Positions 34,152 through 41,744 of a stretch of DNA of 64,000 nucleotides are shown here, in pieces; the stretch's first letter is position 1; each line of letters starts with the position of its first letter. Both the position numbers and the translations under genes were made by a program. The notes beneath the pieces were generated by a model. The model was given only the letters and a program-made list of their open reading frames with translations. It was not told the origin of the DNA and did no database searches. The DNA is from Embleya scabrispora (GTDB taxonomy: Bacteria; Actinomycetota; Actinomycetes; Streptomycetales; Streptomycetaceae): contig NZ_MWQN01000002.1 of the NCBI RefSeq assembly GCF_002024165.1, positions 744,001 through 808,000 on the forward strand. Reading direction: 5' to 3'.

Positions 34152-34378
34152 CCACGCCTACGAAGTGAGCTGTCGGATTCGGGCTGGAGAGTCTCGCCCG
34201 GCCGGCGTCGACTCCTCGGGTATCGAGGAGGCGGGCACGGCTTCACCCCAAGCCGTCGTTATCGGATGTCCGCGACATGCGGACGCCCGGGACGGCATTC
34301 CACTTGGTTCCCCCGCTCCTGCCTTTCGGGTTTCGTAACCGTGGCCTCTCCGGCGGCAGGATTCGGCGAACCGGGAGA
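34152..34378 (-). promoter_or_regulatory. ydaO/yuaA-type c-di-AMP riboswitch
   Basis: On the reverse strand the leader of the rpfA-like gene carries the conserved blocks of the ydaO aptamer in order: GCCGAAUCC (34359-34367), GGGGGAACCA (34305-34314), GGGGUGAAGCC (34239-34249), and CCCGAAUCCGACAGCUCAC followed by GUAGGCGU (34154-34183). Variable stems between the blocks are visible, for example a 7-bp hairpin at 34211-34229 and a 5-bp one at 34268-34282. High c-di-AMP is known to lower rpfA expression in Streptomyces through such an element. Confidence 0.9.
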
Positions 34379-35000
34379 CACATTCCGCCGAACACCGGAC
34401 CGGTGCGGCGAAGCCCCAAGCTACGCATACACCCGACCCGGATCCAAACATCATGTTTCGCCGAAACCGAAGATTCGGGTCGGAAGGGTGGAATTTCGGG
34501 ACCGAAAGTCCCGAAGCGTCCACGCATTGTGTCCGGGACCTTCAGCGGGGAGTGATATCGGAATCGCGTGGAGTGAGAATCGCGGAAACTCGGTTCACGG
34601 TGCGTGTGAGTTCCTGACCTTGGGTGCGGGGAATGTGACGTGCGCCACGGGATGTGGGAAAAACGGTGGTCCCGAACCTGTGGAAAACGGGTCGAAACCC
34701 CGTCCGACCTGCCCGTTCGTGGGGTGTGAGGGCGAGGGCGCGGGCGCTCGCGGTGTCGGCATTCGACGGGACGGCGCGGTTCGAACCGGGTGTCGTGGCG
34801 GAGACCCTCGGTTTGATTCGCCTTACATAAAGTGATTTCGCCACGATTTGGCGTCTTCGTGTCGACCGCGACCGGGCCGCCGGACGGTTTCGTGTCGGCT
34901 GCGTGTGCCGGGACGGGTGGATGTGGGTGTCTCGGGCCGGGTACGGCGTACGCGGCTCCCCCCGTGTGGAGTCGCATACGCCGAACTCGGCCCGAGACGG
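34379..35000 (-). other. Long 5' region of the rpfA-like gene
   Basis: About 620 nt between the aptamer and the next gene. It holds a Crp-type site (34635-34648) and an 8-bp hairpin with a 5-nt loop (34495-34502 with 34508-34515). I could not place a -10/-35 pair with confidence. No open frame with normal codon bias was found. Length and content fit a regulated promoter with a long leader. Confidence 0.45.
34635..34648. promoter_or_regulatory. Crp-type binding site
   Basis: GTGACGTGCGCCAC matches the Streptomyces Crp consensus GTG(N)6GNCAC on both strands. It lies about 260 nt upstream of the riboswitch, a position consistent with activation of the rpfA-like promoter. Confidence 0.65.
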
Positions 35001-36140
35001 TCAGGGCGTGCGGGCGCCGCCGTGGGGTGTGGTGAGGAATTCGGCGAGGTGTACCGCGCGGACGCGCGACTTGCGCCGCCGCAGGCCGGTGCGGAGTTGG
35101 CGCAGGCAGCCCGGGTTGACCGCCACCACGACGTCGGCGCCACTGGCCTCGATCGCGTCCAGCTTGCGGTCGAGGATGCGGCGGGATTCGATCGGGCGCA
35201 GGAGGGAGTAGGTGCCGGCCGCGCCGCAGCAGTCGCTCGCGCCCGGGGTTTCCACGAAGTCGGCCACCGCGGACAGGGCCTCGCGCGGTTCGCGCCATAC
35301 GCCGAGGCCGTTGCGCAGGTGGCAGGAGTCCTGGAGGGTGACCCTGACCCGGCGGCCGGCCACCCGGCGTTCGGGGAGGGCCGAGACGTCGACCACCTCG
35401 GACAGTTCGGCGACCCGGTCGCGGCCGATGACGTCGGCCAGGTGCGCGGCGCATCCGCCGGAGGTGGTGACGATCCGGCCGGGGAGCCGTTCGCCGAGGC
35501 GGCGGGCGAGGGCGCGGCCCTTGGTCAACTCGCCGTTGTGCGCGTGCAGCGCTCCGCAGCAGCCCTGGTCGTCGGGCACCTTCAGGCCGGGCAGCAGGGT
35601 GCGGGCCGCGCGGGAGACCCCGGGGAACATGGCGCGTTCGAAGCAGCCGAGCATGAGGGAGGCACCGGTGCCGGCGGGCGGCTCGGGTGGTCCGGGCTGT
35701 GTCGGCGGCTTCGGTGTCCCGGTCGGGGCCGGTCGGGTCGCCTTGTCGGGGCCGCGCCCGGACGGCAGGACGAAGCGGCCCCAGCCCATCGCGCGGACCA
35801 CCGGCGGCAGGCTGACCACCATCGTCAACAGCCGGGCCAGTGGTGGCCGGTGTTTGCCGCGCCACTGGTGTTCGCGCCACTGTTCCAACAGGGAGCCGTA
35901 CGGGACGCCCGCCGGGCAGACCGGTTCGCAGGCGCGGCAGCCCAGGCACGCCGAGGACTGTTCCAGCAGGGTCGGGTCGTCGGCGTCCAGGCGGCCGGTC
36001 TCCAGCGCGCGCATCAGGTTGATCCGGCCGCGCGGCGAGGACGCCTCGTCGCCGGTGGCGGCGTAGGTCGGACACGCCGGCAGGCAGAAGCCGCAGGAGA
36101 TGCAGCGGGAGAGTTCCTCGGGGTCGAACACACCGGTCAT
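35001..36140 (-). CDS. glcF: Glycolate/lactate oxidase iron-sulfur subunit (GlcF-like)
   Basis: A 379-residue electron-transfer subunit. Two 4Fe-4S motifs CISCGFCLPACP (about residues 13-24) and CLGCRACEPVCP (about 66-77) precede two cysteine-rich CCG domains (QGCCGALHAHNGE and SDCCGAAGTYSLL). It passes electrons from the FAD subunit to the respiratory chain. Its ATG overlaps the stop of the upstream FAD subunit (ATGA). Because the neighbouring genes look like a deoxy-sugar pathway ending in pyruvate and lactate, the substrate may be lactate rather than glycolate; this is inference. Confidence 0.85.
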   Translation of the reverse strand: MTGVFDPEELSRCISCGFCLPACPTYAATGDEASSPRGRINLMRALETGRLDADDPTLLEQSSACLGCRACEPVCPAGVPYGSLLEQWREHQWRGKHRPPLARLLTMVVSLPPVVRAMGWGRFVLPSGRGPDKATRPAPTGTPKPPTQPGPPEPPAGTGASLMLGCFERAMFPGVSRAARTLLPGLKVPDDQGCCGALHAHNGELTKGRALARRLGERLPGRIVTTSGGCAAHLADVIGRDRVAELSEVVDVSALPERRVAGRRVRVTLQDSCHLRNGLGVWREPREALSAVADFVETPGASDCCGAAGTYSLLRPIESRRILDRKLDAIEASGADVVVAVNPGCLRQLRTGLRRRKSRVRAVHLAEFLTTPHGGARTP

Positions 36141-37522
36141 GAGCCGAGCTTTCCGGGATTGAGGATGCGGGCGGGATCGAAGGCGGTCTTGATCCGGCTC
36201 AGCAATTGCAGCTGGTCGTCACCGAGTTGAGCGCGCAGGTGCGGCAACTTGGCTGCGCCGACGCCGTGTTCGCCGGTGATCGTGCCGCCGAGTTCGATCG
36301 CGGTGCGGAAGATGTCGTCGAAGGCGGCGTGCGCGCGTTCGATCGATTCGGTGTCGTTCGGGTCGGCCACCACGCAGGTGGGGTGGAGGTTGCCGTCGCC
36401 GGCGTGGCCGAAGGTGGCGATGGTGACGGTGTGCCTGTCCGCGATGGCGTCGATCCGGTCGACCATCTCGGCGATCCTGGGACGCGGCACGGTGGCGTCC
36501 TCCAGGATGGTCAGCGAGCCGAGGCGGGACAGCGCGGGCAGCGAACACCGGCGAGCGGTCAGCAGTGCCTCGGCGCCGGCCACGTCCTCGGCCAGGGTCC
36601 ATTCCGTGGCGCCGGCCGCGTCGCACAGCTCGGCCATGCGGGTCAGGTCGCGGCGGACCGCGTCGGACGTACCGTCGTCGCCGAACAGGAGCAGCGCGCC
36701 GGCGTCCCGGCGCAGGCCGAGGGCGGCGAAGTCCTCGACCGCGTTGACGCAGCTCCGGTCCAGGAATTCCAGGGTGGCCGGGACGATGCCGGCGGAGAGG
36801 ATGTCGGCGACCGCGCGGCCGGCGTGGGCCAGGTCGGGGAAGTAGGCGATCCCGGTGCCCGTGTCGGCGGGGGCGGGCAGCAGGGCCATGGTGATCTCGG
36901 TGATCACGGCGAGGGTGCCCTCGGAGCCGGTGAGCAGGCGGGTCAGGTCGTAGCCGGCCACGTCCTTCCAGAGCCGGCCGCCGGTGCGGATCACCTCGCC
37001 GGTGGGCAGTACCGCTTCCAGGCCGAGCACGTAATTGCGGGTCACGCCGTATTTGAGGCCGCGCAGTCCGCCCGCGCACGTGGCCACGTTGCCGCCGACG
37101 GTGGAGACCGTGCGGCTGCCGGGGTCGGGCGGGAAGAGCAGTCCGTGTGCGGTCGCGGCGTCGGCCAGGGCGGCGGTGGTCACGCCGGGTTCGACCACGG
37201 CGAGCAGTTCGTCGGGGCTGATCTCGCGGATGCGGTTCATCCGCGTGGTGACCAGGACGATGCCGCCGTTCAGGGCCACGGTGGCCGCGCACAGGTTGGA
37301 GCCGGCGCCCCGGGGGACGACCGGGACGCGGTGCTCGGTCGCCAGGCGCAGTACGGCGGCGACCTCGGCGGTGTCGGCCGGGAAGACCACGGCGTCCGGG
37401 AGCCGGTCGAACAGGGGGGTGGCGTCGCGGGCGTACGGCACCAGGTCGCCGGTGGTGTGGCGGACGTGTTCGGCGCCGACGATCGCGCTCAGGCGGTCGA
37501 TCAGGTCCGTGGACAGGGGCAT
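36137..37522 (-). CDS. glcD: FAD-linked 2-hydroxyacid oxidase subunit (GlcD-like)
   Basis: A 461-residue FAD-binding type 4 dehydrogenase. VVPRGAGSNLCAATV and PDPGSRTVSTVGGNVATCAGG (about residues 77-160) form the FAD-binding PCMH domain, and the C-terminal FAD-oxidase domain contains FGHAGDGNLHPT and TGEHGVGAAKL. It oxidises glycolate, D-lactate or a related hydroxyacid. It is coupled to the GlcF-like gene by ATGA overlap. A 422-nt stretch with a tandem-repeat array separates it from the SDR gene on the same strand; whether they share a transcript is unknown. Confidence 0.87.
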   Translation of the reverse strand: MPLSTDLIDRLSAIVGAEHVRHTTGDLVPYARDATPLFDRLPDAVVFPADTAEVAAVLRLATEHRVPVVPRGAGSNLCAATVALNGGIVLVTTRMNRIREISPDELLAVVEPGVTTAALADAATAHGLLFPPDPGSRTVSTVGGNVATCAGGLRGLKYGVTRNYVLGLEAVLPTGEVIRTGGRLWKDVAGYDLTRLLTGSEGTLAVITEITMALLPAPADTGTGIAYFPDLAHAGRAVADILSAGIVPATLEFLDRSCVNAVEDFAALGLRRDAGALLLFGDDGTSDAVRRDLTRMAELCDAAGATEWTLAEDVAGAEALLTARRCSLPALSRLGSLTILEDATVPRPRIAEMVDRIDAIADRHTVTIATFGHAGDGNLHPTCVVADPNDTESIERAHAAFDDIFRTAIELGGTITGEHGVGAAKLPHLRAQLGDDQLQLLSRIKTAFDPARILNPGKLGS

Positions 37523-37626
37523 GTTCCGTACGTCTCCCTCGGGCGGGGGGCCGTCGTGATGGGTGGGTTCGCCGTTGGCTGTGGTCGCGTCGTTGGCGGG
37601 GGTCGGCAGGGCGGCCTGCGGCCCGC

Positions 37627-37650
37627 TTGTCCTCAAACGCCGGACGGGCT
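37627..37650. repeat. Interspersed Streptomyces repeat (CGCCGGACGGGCT type)
   Basis: The segment tcctcaaacgccggacgggc matches a short sequence family scattered through intergenic regions of many Streptomyces genomes. It directly precedes the 22-bp tandem array. The match is from memory of the motif. Confidence 0.6.
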
Positions 37651-37655
37651 GAAAA

Positions 37656-37919
37656 GGGCTGCGGACCTGGCCGAGATGGGCTGCGGACCTGGTTGAGATG
37701 TGTTGCGGACTTGGGCGAGATGGGCTGCGGACCTGGTTGAGATGTGTTGCGGACTTGGGCGAGATGGGCTGCGGATCTGATTGGGATGTGTTGCGGACTT
37801 GGGCGAGATGGGCTGCGGATCTGATTGGGATGTGTTGCGGACTTGGGCGAGATGGGCTGCGGGTCTGGTTGGGATGGGCTGCGGGTTTGGTTGCTTTGGG
37901 CTGCGGGGCGGCCTGGTTG
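37656..37919. repeat. 22-bp tandem repeat array (about 12 units)
   Basis: Eleven consecutive 22-bp units run from 37656 to 37897, and a decayed twelfth ends near 37919. Two alternating forms, gggctgcggacctggttgagat and gtgttgcggacttgggcgagat type, make a 44-bp higher-order period in the middle. The array has no spacers, so it is not CRISPR. 22 is not a multiple of three, and all frames are open, so it is unlikely to be coding. It sits between the SDR and glcD-like genes on the transcribed strand. Confidence 0.9.
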
Positions 37920-37944
37920 CGGGTTCGGCCTGGTGGGCTGGGGG

Positions 37945-38712
37945 CTACATGACTGCCAGTTGGCCGCCGTCTATGACCAGTTCGGTGCCGTGGATGAAGG
38001 CTGCGTCTTCCGAGGCCAGGAAGGCGTAGGCGGCGGCTACGTCTTCGGGGCGGCCGGCGCGGGACAGGGGGATTCGGGTGGTGATGTAGGTGGATTCGAA
38101 GTCGGGGTCTGTCATTGCGCCTGCGATCGAGGCGTTGAGTGGTGTACGGATGTATCCGGGGCACAGGGTGTTCACCCGGATCCCGTACCGGCCCAGTTCC
38201 ACCGCCATCGTTTTGCCGAGCAGGAGGACACCTCCCTTGGAGGCGTTGTAGTGCGCGTAGTCCTCCTCGCCCGCGATCCCGTTCGTGGACGACATGTTGA
38301 CGATCACCCCGCCGCCGCCGCGTTCGACCATGTGCCGGCCGACCGCCTGGCCGACCAGGAACATGCCGCGCAGGTTGACCGCGAGCATGCGGTCGAAATG
38401 CTCGGGGGTGATCTCCAGGAAGGGTTCGCGCCAGGCGATGCCGGCGTTGTTCGCGAGTACGTCGATGCCGCCGAGTTCGCGGACGGCGGCCTCGACGAGG
38501 GCGGTCGCGTCCGGTTCGTGGCCGACGTCGACGGCGAAGCCGGTGACCTCGCCGAGCGGGCGCAGTTCCGCGACGGCCTCGTCCACCTCGGCCGGATCCA
38601 GGCCGCCCACCAGGACGCGACACCCCTCCTCGAGGAAGCGCCGGGCGGCCGCGAGGCCGATACCGCTGCTGCCGCCGCTGACGAGTACCCGCTTGCCGAT
38701 GAGCCCGCGCAT
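37945..38712 (-). CDS. Short-chain dehydrogenase/reductase, sugar-dehydrogenase type
   Basis: A 255-residue classical SDR: cofactor loop VSGGSSGIGLAAARR (about residues 11-25), NNAGI (about 85-89), catalytic Ser in NMSSTNG, and YNASKGG with Tyr and Lys (about 152-158). Asp-rather-than-Arg residues after strand 2 suggest NAD. Its neighbours (FAH hydrolase, lactonase, IclR) fit a 2-keto-3-deoxy-L-fuconate/rhamnonate dehydrogenase or a sugar 1-dehydrogenase; sequence alone does not decide. It is divergent from the IclR gene, and a candidate IclR operator (38778-38792) lies between them. Confidence 0.82.
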   Translation of the reverse strand: MRGLIGKRVLVSGGSSGIGLAAARRFLEEGCRVLVGGLDPAEVDEAVAELRPLGEVTGFAVDVGHEPDATALVEAAVRELGGIDVLANNAGIAWREPFLEITPEHFDRMLAVNLRGMFLVGQAVGRHMVERGGGGVIVNMSSTNGIAGEEDYAHYNASKGGVLLLGKTMAVELGRYGIRVNTLCPGYIRTPLNASIAGAMTDPDFESTYITTRIPLSRAGRPEDVAAAYAFLASEDAAFIHGTELVIDGGQLAVM

Positions 38713-38777
38713 CGCTTCTCCTCCGTGACCGGTCGACGAGCCGGGACGTTATCAGCGATGCGCGGTACGGTCTATCA

Positions 38778-38792
38778 TTCCATCAGACGGAA
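38778..38792. promoter_or_regulatory. Candidate IclR operator, site 1
   Basis: TTCCATCAGACGGAA is a pseudo-palindrome (TTCC-TC-n-GA-GGAA). It lies in the 117-nt gap between the divergent SDR and iclR genes. Site 2 at 39777-39791 shares 12 of 15 bases, and both are followed by TGCC. Confidence 0.6.
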
Positions 38793-38829
38793 TGCCATCC
38801 CATTAATGCCTCGTTCCCTAGGGGGGCCC

Positions 38830-39603
38830 TTGACCGGCAACAGCGATTCGCCCGTGATCAGCGTGGATCGAGCACTGCGGATCCTGATGCGTATGGGCGA
38901 AATGCCCCGAGGCATCGCCCTGGAGGAACTTGCGAGCGACCTGGACATCCCGAAGAGCACCCTCCATCGGCTGCTCGGGGCGCTCAAGCACCGCGGATTC
39001 GCCGCCCAGCCCGAGGTGAACGGCCCCTACTTCATCGGGAGCCAGCTGCTTGCCACCGCGTTCCGCTTCCACGACGACATCGACCTGCGCTCGATGGTGC
39101 ATCCGCTGCTCGCCGACCTGCGCCGGGTGACCGACGAAACGGTGCACGTGGCGATCCTGGACGCGGGTGAGGTGGTCTATCTGGACAAGGTCGAGGCGTC
39201 CGGCGCGATCAAGCTCTCGTCGGTGATCGGCGGGCGAAATCCGGCGCACAGCACGGGGGTCGGCAAAGCGCTGCTGGCCTGGACGTATCCCACCGACGAG
39301 GCGTTGCGGGCCTGGGCGACGCCCCGGTTGCCGCTGCGGCCGGCGACTCGACACACGCTCACCTCGGTGCCGAAGCTGGCCGCCGAGCTGGACGAGGTGC
39401 GCCGTCGTGGCTGGGCCACGGACCTGGAGGAGAACGAGTTGGGGCTGCGGTGTGTGGCGGTGCCGCTGTTCCTGGGGCGGTCGGCGCCGGCGGCGGCGAT
39501 CAGCGTGACCGGGCTGAAGTCGCGGATGACGTCGGCGCGGATGACGGAGCTGGCCGAGGCGCTTCGCTCGCGCGTGGCCGAGTGGGCGGGCTCGGCGACC
39601 TAG
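38830..39603 (+). CDS. IclR-family transcriptional regulator
   Basis: A 257-residue regulator: winged HTH with VISVDRALRILMRMGE and LDIPKSTLHRLLGALKHRGF (about residues 9-55), then an effector-binding domain with STGVGKALLAW (about 137-147). IclR proteins commonly control sugar-acid and aromatic catabolism. I choose the TTG at 38830, which has an AGGGGGG run just upstream; the ATG at 38806 is in frame, but the bases between lack coding bias. Paired operator-like sites suggest it controls the SDR side and the FAH operon. Confidence 0.85.
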   Translation: MTGNSDSPVISVDRALRILMRMGEMPRGIALEELASDLDIPKSTLHRLLGALKHRGFAAQPEVNGPYFIGSQLLATAFRFHDDIDLRSMVHPLLADLRRVTDETVHVAILDAGEVVYLDKVEASGAIKLSSVIGGRNPAHSTGVGKALLAWTYPTDEALRAWATPRLPLRPATRHTLTSVPKLAAELDEVRRRGWATDLEENELGLRCVAVPLFLGRSAPAAAISVTGLKSRMTSARMTELAEALRSRVAEWAGSAT

Positions 39604-39724
39604 ACCGCACCCCGGGTTTGCCCCGGCCCCGGGTGCGCCCGCCGATACGCGGGCGCCCTGGTGTCGGGCAACTCTCCCGCTCGGTGCCGGCATTGGGCTG
39701 GGCCCGGGCGCGAGCGGGGGGCTC

Positions 39725-39791
39725 TTGACAGTTTTGGCGGGGCGTTGTTTTACTCGCTTCGCCACTTGGAATTGCGTTCCGCTAGACGGAA
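39725..39791 (+). promoter_or_regulatory. Promoter and candidate IclR operator (site 2) of the FAH operon
   Basis: A consensus TTGACA at 39725-39730 is followed after 18 bp by TTTACT at 39749-39754, placing the transcription start near 39761. TTCCGCTAGACGGAA at 39777-39791 lies just downstream, where a bound regulator would block elongation. A further GGAA-N5-TTCC overlaps at 39768-39780, giving three spaced half-sites. Confidence 0.65.
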
Positions 39792-39812
39792 TGCCGAACT
39801 ACGGGGAGCGGC

Positions 39813-40664
39813 ATGAGGTTGGCGACAGTCGACTGTGAGGGTCGGGCGGTGGCCGTGGTCGAGCGGGACGGCGGGTTGTACCGGCTCGACGGGCCCGGCG
39901 ACGGGACGCTTGGGGCGCTGGTCGCGGCTGGGCCCGAAGCGGTGCGGGCGGTGGCCGATGCCGCCGTCGAGCCCGTTCGGGCGACCCGGCACCTGGCGCC
40001 GTTGCGGCCGGGGAAGATCGTTGCGATCGGACTGAACTACCTGGACCACATCCGCGAGGCCGGGGTGGAGCCGCCGAGCAACCCGCTGGTGTTCGCCAAG
40101 TTCCCGTCCAGCGTGATCGGCAGCGGCGATGCCGTCGTCGTCGACACCGAACTGACCAAGGACGTGGACTGGGAGGTCGAACTCGGCGTGGTGCTCGGCC
40201 GTCCGCTGCGCAACGCGGACAAGGACGAGGCGATGGCCGCGATCGCCGGCTACACCGTCGCCAACGACGTCTCCGCCCGCGACCTCCAGTTCGGCGACGG
40301 GCAGTGGGTGCGCGGGAAGAGTCTGGACACGTTCTGCCCGCTGGGTCCGGTCCTGGTCACCCCCGACGAGGTGGCCGACCCGCAGGCGCTCGCGCTGCGC
40401 ACCCGGGTCAACGGACAACTCGTGCAGGACTCCTCGACCGCCGAAATGCTCTTCGGCATCGCCGAGTTGTTGTCGTACTGCTCGCGCGCCTTCACCCTCG
40501 AACCCGGCGACCTGGTGCTCACCGGCACCCCCTGGGGCTGCGGCGCGTTCATGGACCCGCCGCGCCGGCTGGCACCGGGCGACGTACTGGAGACCGAGAT
40601 CGAGGGCATCGGCGTACTGGTCAACCCGGTCGTCGGCGCCGAGGCCAGACCGGGACGCCCGTGA
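39813..40664 (+). CDS. Fumarylacetoacetate hydrolase-family protein
   Basis: A 283-residue FAH-superfamily enzyme. LRPGKIVAIGLNYLDHIREAG and FAKFPSSVIGSGDAV mark the start of the catalytic domain (about residues 64-110). The metal ligands are in WEVELGVVLGR (E-x-E) and the ANDVSARDLQ segment with Asp, followed by KSLDTFCPLGP. Family members cleave 2,4-diketo-3-deoxy-L-fuconate/rhamnonate to pyruvate and L-lactate, or act on other acylpyruvates. It leads a forward run and overlaps the lactonase gene (GTGA). Confidence 0.85.
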   Translation: MRLATVDCEGRAVAVVERDGGLYRLDGPGDGTLGALVAAGPEAVRAVADAAVEPVRATRHLAPLRPGKIVAIGLNYLDHIREAGVEPPSNPLVFAKFPSSVIGSGDAVVVDTELTKDVDWEVELGVVLGRPLRNADKDEAMAAIAGYTVANDVSARDLQFGDGQWVRGKSLDTFCPLGPVLVTPDEVADPQALALRTRVNGQLVQDSSTAEMLFGIAELLSYCSRAFTLEPGDLVLTGTPWGCGAFMDPPRRLAPGDVLETEIEGIGVLVNPVVGAEARPGRP

Positions 40665-41566
40665 TCCTCGGCGGTTCCGTCCCCGGTGCGGGGGAGGGGC
40701 CGGTCCCGCTGCCGCCGCCGGCGGCCACACTCGGTGAAAGCCCGTGCTGGGACGCGCGCAGCGGCCGGCTCCTGTGGGTGGACATCCCGGCGGGCCGGGT
40801 CCACTACCTGGTCCCCGACACCGACCGGTACGGCTGGTACGACATCGGCCGCCCGGTGAGCGCGATCGTCCCGCGCGCGGTCGGCGGCTTCGGCCTCGCC
40901 GTGCGCGAGGGATTCGCTGTCCTGGAGCCGGACGGCACGGTCCGGATCGTCGCCCACGTGGAGGCCGACCGACCCGGCAACCGGATGAACGACGGGGCCT
41001 GCGACCGGGCCGGCCGCTTCTTCGCCGGCACCAAGGCGGAGGACGACACCCCCGGCGCCGGCGCGCTCTACCGGCTCGACCCGCCCGACACCGCCCATCC
41101 GAGCCAACTCCCGCGACTCGTACGGGTGTTCGCCGAGGTGACCAACTCCAACGGGATCGCCTGGAGCCCGGACGAGCGATCGGTCTACTACGTGGACACC
41201 GGCACCGGCCGGATCGACGTCTGCGCCTACGACCCGGCCGACGCCACCGTCTCGGACCGCCGACCCTTCACCGAGATCCCGCCGGAGGCGGGCCTGCCCG
41301 ACGGCCTGACCGTCGACGCCGACGGCGGCGTGTGGGTCGCGCTGTGGGAGGGCGGGGCGCTGCGCCGCTACACACCCGACGGCCGGCTCGACCGCACCCT
41401 GCCCGTGCCGGTACGGCGGGTGACGAACTGCGCGTTCGGCGGCCCCGACCTGGACGTGCTCTACGTGACCACGGCCGCGACCGACGACCGGGAACCGCTG
41501 GGCGGCCGGTTGTTCGCGTTCCGACCCGGGATCCGCGGCCTGGCCGCGCACCCCTACCGGGGCTGA
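40661..41566 (+). CDS. SMP-30/gluconolactonase-family lactonase
   Basis: A 301-residue six-bladed propeller lactonase. LGESPCWDARSGRLLWVDI (about residues 23-41) holds the metal-ligand Glu, PGNRMNDGACDRAGRFFAGT (about 105-124) the substrate Asn, ITNSNGIAWSP-like VTNSNGIAWSPD (about 161-172) a metal Asn, and LPDGLTVDADG (about 210-220) the catalytic Asp. It opens aldonolactones, consistent with oxidation of a free sugar before dehydration. GTG 40661 overlaps the FAH stop. Confidence 0.87.
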   Translation: MILGGSVPGAGEGPVPLPPPAATLGESPCWDARSGRLLWVDIPAGRVHYLVPDTDRYGWYDIGRPVSAIVPRAVGGFGLAVREGFAVLEPDGTVRIVAHVEADRPGNRMNDGACDRAGRFFAGTKAEDDTPGAGALYRLDPPDTAHPSQLPRLVRVFAEVTNSNGIAWSPDERSVYYVDTGTGRIDVCAYDPADATVSDRRPFTEIPPEAGLPDGLTVDADGGVWVALWEGGALRRYTPDGRLDRTLPVPVRRVTNCAFGGPDLDVLYVTTAATDDREPLGGRLFAFRPGIRGLAAHPYRG

Positions 41567-41690
41567 CCACCCCTCGCGGTTGCCGACCACGCCGCGACCG
41601 CGGCCCACCACACCGCGACCCGCGGCCGACACCACCGCCGCGACCCCACGATCGACCCACACCCGCCCCACGGCGAGATGGAGAGTGCAC

Positions 41691-41744
41691 GTGAAGGCCA
41701 ACCAGTACACCGGCGACGGGGCGACCCAGGGGGCACGACGATGA
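41691..41744 (+). CDS. 17-codon leader or remnant ORF overlapping the dehydrogenase start
   Basis: GTG AAG GCC begins a short frame (VKANQYTGDGATQGARR) with a GGAGAG run upstream, and its TGA overlaps the dehydrogenase ATG (ATGA). The first residues resemble the opening of medium-chain oxidoreductases, so this may be the stump of a lost gene that now couples translation, or simply chance. Confidence 0.3.
   Translation: MKANQYTGDGATQGARR

Noticed and set aside
37656-37919. CRISPR array
   Set aside because: Units are contiguous 22-mers without spacers, there are no cas genes, and units diverge gradually toward the end.
37698-37952. Cys/Trp-rich small protein encoded by the 22-bp repeats
   Set aside because: 22 bp is not a multiple of three, all frames are open, and no ribosome site or conserved composition supports translation.
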